Shown here piece after piece: positions 57,933-64,000 of a stretch of DNA of 64,000 nt; position 1 is the stretch's first letter; each line of letters opens with the position of its first letter. A model generated the notes under the pieces. That model was given only the letters and a program-made list of their open reading frames with translations, was not told where the DNA came from and ran no database searches. The DNA is taken from the NCBI GenBank assembly GCA_947359465.1, contig OX375873.1, positions 139,474,008-139,538,007 of the forward strand, read 5' to 3'. Both the position numbers and the translations under genes were made by a program. The stretch comes from Metellina segmentata (lineage: Eukaryota > Arthropoda > Arachnida > Araneae > Tetragnathidae).

Positions 57933-58358
57933 CAATGGACTGAGCATGTGGGGGAAGTCGTCGACGGTTAAATATCGAACAACACTAGTAATTAAATGCG
58001 ATGAACTCTCAAATTTAAAAGCGTTTCGCAAAGCTCAAGTGGAAACTGAAAAAAAAATCACATAGAAATCTATCAGCTAGGGACTTTGGTAACCTGGTTG
58101 GAAGGTACTGGGTTCGCAACACAAGAGATGTGAGTTCGAAACATGATCCATCCAAGACCGCCAATTGGGCTAGTACATGTTAAATACACCGTAGCCGCCA
58201 ATGTCCTCACGTTGGAGTGTTGTGGAAGATTGGATAGTGGGGCTCCAGGTCAGGTGTTGACCTCGTCATCTGACCGTTGTTCAAAAGAACGAGGTGTTGT
58301 CCTTCGATCTTTTCCTTCGGGATTGATACCGAACCATCGCCAATCCCGTTGTATTGCT

Positions 58359-59454
58359 CCTTGTCGCCACCCGGAAAAAACTGTATGCTTTCTCTCCTTG
58401 GTTTAATCATTATTTTGAATATCAAAACCCGTTCCAAAATTTCTATAAAGCAGATACCTCTGATATTATATACAAACAACTATTTCAAAAGAATATAGAG
58501 AAATACTCTAACTTTATACAAATTTACACGGACGGATCTAAAAGGGCAAACTCTGTTGGAGCTGCGTTCACTATTAATGATTCCATCCACAGTTTTAAAC
58601 TTCACTCCTCATGTTCTGTTTTTACCGCTGAAATAATGGCCTTATATAAGGCATCAGAAAAAATATCTGATCATTGCCATAAAAAATGTATCATTTTCAC
58701 AGATTCATTAAGTGTTTTACAGTCATTGAAACATCCTAACCATGCCAGTCATCCCACTGTTTTGGAGTCAGTACAAATAATTTATCATCTTTCTTCAAAA
58801 AACTTTAACCTGGGTGTTTTGTTGGATCCCATCTCACGTTGGGATATTAGGAAATGAAATAGTTGACAAAGCCGCCAAATCGGCCGTAAATAATATTAAC
58901 CATTTATCCCTTTCTGTGACTTAAAATCTAGCATTTACAAATTTTTAGAGGAAAATGGCAGAACGAATAGAATGAACAAACGGAGAACAAACTTCACGCT
59001 ATTAAACCAAATACAGCTGAATGGAAATCGTTACCTTTAAGAAGGCAGCAGGTAATACTGACACGTCTCCGTATTGGACATACGCGAATAACCCATAGGC
59101 ACCTCCTCCTTGGAGAAGACCATCCTATTTGCAATTACTGCATTTGCCTACTAACAGTAAAATACATTTTAATTGAATGTGTGTTCTCATTTTAATAAGC
59201 AACGCGACTTAAACATTTTAATTTATATACCTTGGTTTTAGAAGACGTGGTTGGAAAGAATCCTCATCCAAATATTTTTAGCTTTTTAAGTGATATTGGG
59301 CTCATATATCACATATAATTTTATATAGTATTCAATTTATGACATGGCTCAATTAATTTATTTATTAGATTATATATCTGATTTTTTATCTAGAGTTTGG
59401 CATACTGCTTCTAAAGAGGACTCAATGCCACTAAACCATATCCAATCCATCCAT
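58359..59454 (+). mobile_element. 5'-truncated LINE with RNase H, TSD-flanked
   Basis: Flanked by CCGTTGTATTGCT at 58346-58358 and 59455-59467, a 13-bp duplication. It begins inside the 3' coding region, as expected of 5'-truncated LINE insertions, and ends in CCAATCCATCCAT rather than poly(A). Confidence 0.88.
58384..59340 (+). pseudogene. LINE ORF2 C-terminal fragment: RNase H and zinc knuckle
   Basis: Encodes the ribonuclease H that would remove RNA from the RNA-DNA hybrid during retrotransposition. Visible: IQIYTDGSKRANSVGAAF (first catalytic Asp), VFTAEIMALYKASE (Glu), CIIFTDSLSVLQSL (Asp), then, after a frameshift near 58820, WIPSHVGILGNEIVDKAAK (HVG...E..D). Downstream LRIGHTRITHRHLLL and CNYCICLLTVKYILIEC form a CCHC-like knuckle with its usual context. 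Frameshifts and stops occur at 58920, 58950 and 59195. Reverse transcriptase and endonuclease are absent by truncation. I place it in the I/Jockey group without choosing a clade. Confidence 0.92.
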
Positions 59455-59538
59455 CCGTTGTATTGCTTTCGTGTAATGTTGATACAACTACCTACCTTAT
59501 TACAGACGGGTTTAACTGCTTCAGTATTCGAAATTTAA

Positions 59539-60260
59539 GGTGTATGTACACTAGAAATCCTGAAAAAATCGACCAGAAAGCCTAATTTTTTTATTGCTTC
59601 AAAATAATATTCTTCTATTTTTTAGTTTTCAAGTGGTGCCAAGATTTTGCAAATATTCGAAATAGTTTTCTAGTTTCACAAGGGTTTTCGTTGGGTACCG
59701 TCACCATGAACACACATCTTTCCAAAACTTTAAACTCAATGTCTGAAGAAACAAGTTTTTGCAATAGGATGCTTTGTTCAAACAGTGATAACTCAACAAT
59801 AAATTCACCTATTATAATTATTTGTTGTGTGTGTATCATTATAATCTATATAATACTGTGGATATTTTGACCCTCAATCAGCGTTAATAGTTAAGAAAGA
59901 AATTTTTAATTGCTAAATTTCCAGAAAAAAATCTTGTTTTTTTTTATGTATCCTTGGAAAAAAAAGCTGTGACAAAAAACTTTTCTCTCTAGCAACTTGA
60001 TTGAGGGTCAACATGAAGAATAGTATTGGAAACAATTTCCAACTAGAATTGTTTTTCTAGACAAATTAGAATTTGAGCTATCACTGTTCACAAATCATGC
60101 TAATTAGTTCATCATATATTATTAAACTAATTATTAATTAGGTAATTATGATTTTTTTTTCTCATTGAAATGGTTTTAAGCGTAAACCAATTACCTACTT
60201 TGAAACCTGGATTTTTAAAGTTAAAATTAAAAACAAAAACTTCTAGTGTGTGCGTACACC
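59539..60260. mobile_element. TTAA-flanked MITE-like element
   Basis: Inverted ends GGTGTATGTACACTAGAA (left) and GGTGTACGCACACACTAGAA (as read from the right) lie inside TTAA at 59535-59538 and 60261-60264. Length 722 bp. An inner inverted pair TGACCCTCAATCA (59867 and 60000) adds structure. No transposase frame. TTAA targets are typical of piggyBac-type elements, but the tips are not a piggyBac signature I recognise. Confidence 0.72.
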
Positions 60261-60277
60261 TTAATGTTAATTGATAC

Positions 60278-60330
60278 TTGATAGCCCGTTGTGTTGTGCC
60301 AATGAATCGCAAGTTCAAATACCTGCCTAA
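60278..60330 (+). mobile_element. SINE-A 3' end fragment
   Basis: TAGCCCGTTGTGTTGTGCCA and AATACCTGCCTA are SINE-A tail words next to the MITE. Confidence 0.55.
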
Positions 60331-60334
60331 AAAA

Positions 60335-61265
60335 TATAAAGTTGAACTACAAAAATACAAATACGAAAAACTGAAAAAATAAAAACTGCGTGAAGAGAAT
60401 TCAAACTATTCCACTTTCGGTATGCATTATATTTCTGTAATAAAAAGTAGTTTCGCATAAAATATTCCTTTTGAGTTGATATCGATAAAATTGAACAAAA
60501 ATAAATAATCACAAAACTAAATTTTTCCAGAAAAATAATTAAGAAGCGAGACTTGAGCTCTTAAAAAAATGATTTCGATGGTTTGGTTCTGTAATGGAAT
60601 TATATTTTTTTTCCTGCCGCATCTTCCAATTATTCCGGAAATGGATACTTCTCTCAAATCCGGCATTGAAAATAAGTAATGTATTTTTTCCATCCATTAA
60701 ATATGTAGAATTCTCCCATTATTAAATTCCTCGTTTCGTCCAAGTACAGTTATGAGTGAAACATCGTGCAAACACGATATGTCAAGTGATTGTTTTCGTG
60801 TCGTCAATTGAGTGCTGAGTTCTGTGACTATTCTTTTCTTTCTACTGTATTCTGGAAAGCTTGGAGCAATGTAAGAGAACGAAAAGCTCGCTCAACAGTT
60901 TAAGTTTTTAATATAAAAAAAATATGCTTCTAGAGAGAAAGAAATCCCCATTCTCTTCTCTTCACGTTGAATAGTTAAGTATTTCTTTTTTAATAATATT
61001 TTCCTCTTTATTATTTGATGTTTCTTGTAATTTATGTATCTCCAAACAATATTTTATTCAGTTTTAATCATTAATTCTGCGTGTTTTATAATGTTTTAAT
61101 GTTTTGAAGTTCCTTTTATTAGTCAAAATGGCACCAAATATAAAAGTCGCCTTTCTTGATTTAATTTGTGATTGTTTACATTTTCTTTTATAAAAATTGA
61201 AAACTACATTAACAGACAAATGATTAACTAATTTTAATCAATTAAGAAAGCATAACTGCATAAAT
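60335..61265. other. AT-rich DNA without recognisable features
   Basis: No frames or element ends seen. Confidence 0.5.
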
Positions 61266-61267
61266 AT

Positions 61268-61494
61268 CTTTAGCGGTGGTTAATGGTGCACGTTAAATCG
61301 ATTGTGGCCTCAAATGTCCCAAAGATTGCACTGTGTGGAAGTTGGAAGAGTAGGGTGCCAGCTTAGATGTGACCTCGTCATTTGACCGTGGTTCAAAATA
61401 ACGAGGATCTTTTTCTTCTGGATTGATTCCTGACCATTGCCAATAGAACGTTATGTTGCTTCAGTGCGACGTTGATTCAATGACCTGTCTTCAG
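61268..61494 (+). mobile_element. SINE-A lacking head
   Basis: GGTGCACGTTAAATCGATTG, TGGCCTCAAATGTCCC, GTGACCTCGTCATTTGACCG and TTCAGTGCGACGTTGATTCA in order on the plus strand. Confidence 0.85.
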
Positions 61495-61499
61495 CAGGA

Positions 61500-62267
61500 G
61501 GTGGTTTTATGATACAAAATTCTAAGCTAGTCTCAGAATTCTGTAACGAAGTAACAAAATTCAAACTAACTTATATTGGAGTATATACTCTAAATTTACA
61601 ATCAGATAAAGAAATCATTGTAGCGAAGTTATTTTTCATTCTTCGTCCTGATTGCTTCATTCCCAAGGTATAAAATAGTGATTAAATTATGTCGGAACTT
61701 TAATTAGTTGATTTTAATTATTAACCCACCAAATTGTTCCCCACAACTACCTTACAATACTTTTAAAATATACTTTGTTTTTAAAACTTTTCTTTTTTTC
61801 GATGCGTTACTTTTACTTTTCTTATTGATTTTTAATGAAATTCCTTTTATGGCGTTTTCGTATGCACCTGCAGCTTTCTGTTTTATAATCTTAATTAATT
61901 TTTTATGAGAGATATTTTTAAGGGCAAAAGAACCAGACGGAATTCGGAGATTATACCCTCGAAACACAAATGATATCGGGGTTACCTTGAAAATCGCCGT
62001 TTTTGTGACATTTGTTCAAACTAGTTGGAGTTCACCGATGAGCGATCACATTAATTTGGAATTCATTTTCTTTGTGATTTTTAATGAAAATCATGTTCGA
62101 TAAAAAGTTTTGACGTCGTGTTCAGAATCCGTCCAAGAAAAACGACCACCACCTGCATTTAACGACAAAAATAATGTCCCTTACACAGAACACTTCATCT
62201 ACCATCTTCTTACAAATTAAAATTGAACCGTTATGGGATTTAATCGCTAATTTCTTCGTTTAATTTA

Positions 62268-62270
<3 letters not shown>
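61500..62270. other. No recognisable feature
   Basis: T-rich open stretch at 61708-61908 only; no domain. Confidence 0.5.

Positions 62271-62274
<4 letters not shown>

Positions 62275-62301
<27 letters not shown>
62275..62301. repeat. (TA)n microsatellite
   Basis: About 12 TA units directly before the palindromic block. Confidence 0.9.
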
Positions 62302-62302
62302 T

Positions 62303-62420
62303 CGTTCTGCGAAAGGAATGTTGGTTTGTGAAGCAAACCAAATGAAATTGCGTAGCAACCCCGGGGATAGGCGAGCGCAAGCGAACAGGGGGCCGAGCCT
62401 GCAAGCGATCAGGGGTACTG
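62303..62420 (+). mobile_element. Eroded Helitron 3' palindromic array
   Basis: GAAAGGAATGTTGGTTTGTG, AAGCAAACCAAATG, TTGCGTAGCAACCCCGGG, GGCGAGCGCAAGCGAACAGG and GGGCCGAGCC follow the usual order. The CTAG end is gone. Confidence 0.7.
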
Positions 62421-63560
62421 ATCGGAAAAATATGAAATTAACATGCTTTGTTCTTCATCGTATTCCCTGGATAATTATTAAGATTTTTTTCCGATGCGGC
62501 TATTAGTTTAGGTTTTATTAAGTGTTAAAGTTGAAGAAGTGAAATTTCTTCCGCGAGTGAGCAAAACACATTCAAAATTTCAGTCTTTAGTCGTGAGTTT
62601 TTTTTTAAGAGTACCTCTCAACGTAAATTTTTGCAGCTCGTCGAGTTTTTTTTGAAATTTAAATGTGGTTCTTGATAATATTTTTTTGAAATTCGGGAAA
62701 AATCGGGACATTTTTGTTACTTTTTTTTAAAACTGCCGTATCTATATCTAATTACTATTAGTTTTTAATTTTTAAAATATCGCAGTATACCTCAGAATAT
62801 ACTCTTTCTTACGGTACTATTATTTTTGAAATCGGTTAATAATTAAATTGGATGCGATCAAAAGTTCGTGATACAAAATTCGGAATCTTCGGATATTTTC
62901 GCTACGTTTTGTTAAAACCGTTATGTCTACGGCAAAAACCATTATTTTTTAAATTTGAGAACATCACTGAATACACTACATTACACTCTTTCTTATGGTA
63001 CAATTATTTTTCAAATTGGTTAATAAACAAAATCGATGCAATTAAAAGTAGGTCATACAATTTTCGGAACTTTCACAGATCGTAACTTCCGATACAAAAC
63101 TAAAATGGTCATATCTATATAGTATTACTGTTAGTTTTTAATTTTAAAAATATTGCAGTATACCTCACAATGTACTCTTTCTTACGGTACAATTATTTTT
63201 AAAATTGGTTCATAAATAAATTCGATGCAATCAAAAGTTGGTGACACAAATTTCGTATTTTTCAGTTCGCATAGCTGGTTCGGCAAACAGCAGTGGGTTG
63301 CATTTTCTACTATCGGGTTTGCCAGATATCAAATTTATCGTAGCAACAATTGCCATAAAAACGATTTCTTTTTATTTGGCGAGGAAAAAGGCTCGCTTTT
63401 TTCCCTCTGTTCTCAAGACAGTTTACCGACAAAGTACAATGTATTGATATTAACACTGTTTACTTAAAATTGTACAGGGAACAAGATACAGAAGATTTTT
63501 TACTGATGCGGCTATTAGTTTAGGGTGCATTAAGTGTTAAAGCAAAAAAAAGTGAAATCA
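62420..63560 (+). mobile_element. Helitron H-C body, second copy
   Basis: Closely matches 51950-52770: TATTCCCTGGATAATTATTA, GATTTTTTTCCGATGCGGCT, TTCTTCCGCGAGTGAGCAAA and three CTCTTTCTTACGGTAC-type units (about 62800, 62990, 63175). At 63420-63535 a second form of the coding-like end appears (CTGATGCGGCTATTAGTTTA). No intact protein. Confidence 0.72.
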
Positions 63561-63574
63561 ATTGCGAAAGAAGT

Positions 63575-63863
63575 ATTGGTTTGAGAAAGCAAACCAAACG
63601 GGATTGCGTAGCAATCCCCGGGGTCGGCGAGCGTAAGCGAGCAGGGCGCGAAGCCCTCGCTGTGACGTCATGTACCGGAAAGTGAAATCAGCATAATACG
63701 AATTATTCAGATAGTTTCACTCTGTGAAAGGAATGTTGGTTTGCGAAGCAAACCAAATGACATCTGTGAAAGGAGTGTTGGTTTGCGAAGCAAACCAAAT
63801 GGGATTGCGCAGCAATCCCCGGGGGTTGGCGAGCGTAAGCGAGCAGGGGGCGGAGCCCCCTAG
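63575..63863 (+). mobile_element. Helitron 3' end with double palindromic array, intact CTAG
   Basis: First array: TTGGTTTGAGAAAGCAAACC, GGGATTGCGTAGCAATCCCC, GGCGAGCGTAAGCGAGCAGG and GCGCGAAGCCCTCGC. A spacer with TGTGACGTCATGTACCGGAA and TTATTCAGATAGTTTCACTC follows. Then TTGGTTTGCGAAGCAAACCA twice, GGATTGCGCAGCAATCCCC and the final hairpin GGGGGCGGAGCCCCC ending CTAG at 63860-63863 before T. Confidence 0.82.

Positions 63864-63902
<39 letters not shown>
63864..63902. repeat. (TA)n then (GA)n microsatellite
   Basis: A TA run directly at the Helitron end passes into about 7 GA units. Confidence 0.9.
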
Positions 63903-64000
63903 GGTGTTTCAGTGAGCCGTTTCAGAACTTCTAAGAGGGGTAGGGTACATCCTGACAACTCGAAATCATATAGCAATGTGGGGTCGGAAATGCTTTCCTG
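63903..64000. other. Unassigned window edge
   Basis: Begins GGGTGTTTCAGTGAGCCGTT. It may be the end of another repeat that continues past the window, but nothing in the window matches it. Confidence 0.35.

Larger units (their letters stand above)
58086..59498 (+). mobile_element. SINE-A split by a LINE insertion
   Basis: The SINE body runs 58086-58358 (head GTTGGAAGGTACTGGG, body AATGTCCTCACGTTGGAG, GACCTCGTCATCTGACCG, TTCCTTCGGGATTGATAC). Its last part resumes after the LINE as CGTGTAATGTTGATACAACT and ACCTACCTTAT (59470-59498). Confidence 0.87.

Overview
This is a eukaryotic nuclear window, AT-rich and made almost entirely of decayed transposable elements and simple repeats. I found no intact host protein gene, rRNA gene, functional tRNA gene, operon or CRISPR array. 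The transposon repertoire points to an arthropod: Tc1 (DD34E) and mariner (DD34D) elements, hAT elements of the ZBED/GTF2IRD2 type, RNase-H-bearing LINEs, three families of tRNA-derived SINEs and many Helitron ends. I recall close relatives of the 17.9-19.3 kb Tc1 protein from orb-weaving spiders, so a spider is my best guess, but that rests on memory and not on a search.

Layout. 0-2.3 kb: TA microsatellites, a SINE fragment and a 43-bp minisatellite. 2.3-3.7 kb: a complete but dead Tc1 element. 4.1-6.2 kb: SINE-C and SINE-A copies around an internally deleted Tc1. 6.8-8.3 kb: remnants of a hAT transposase and a decayed exon-like stretch. 8.3-10.2 kb: AT-rich DNA with nothing recognisable. 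10.2-13.1 kb: SINE-A copies and a 27-bp minisatellite. 13.3-16.1 kb: a Helitron flanked by inverted copies of another repeat. 17.0-21.4 kb: a mariner element split by a Tc1. 22-30 kb: Helitron-like elements, SINEs and mariner remnants. 32-34.5 kb: a second Tc1 deletion derivative and a full SINE-A. 35.4-37.2 kb: a hAT element with intact ends. 39-48.3 kb: SINEs, mariner tails, a third Tc1 derivative carrying a solo LTR, and a 0.2-kb tandem repeat. 49.3-57 kb: Helitrons, a Helitron-type tandem-repeat module and a SINE-B with target duplications. 58-60.3 kb: a LINE inserted in a SINE, then a TTAA-flanked MITE. 61.2-64 kb: a SINE and a second copy of the Helitron module, ending in palindromic arrays.

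The most informative objects are nested insertions that give relative ages: a Tc1 inside a mariner (17635-20324), a solo LTR inside a Tc1 derivative that sits in a mariner remnant (43.4-44.7 kb), a LINE inside a SINE (58.1-59.5 kb), and a Helitron inside another repeat whose empty-site paralogue lies in the same window (49.5 kb versus 24.8 kb). All coding sequences seen are transposon pseudogenes with frameshifts, stops or lost catalytic residues, so no gene product here is expected to function. I did not find a previously undescribed gene system; the new content is in insertion history and repeat structure.
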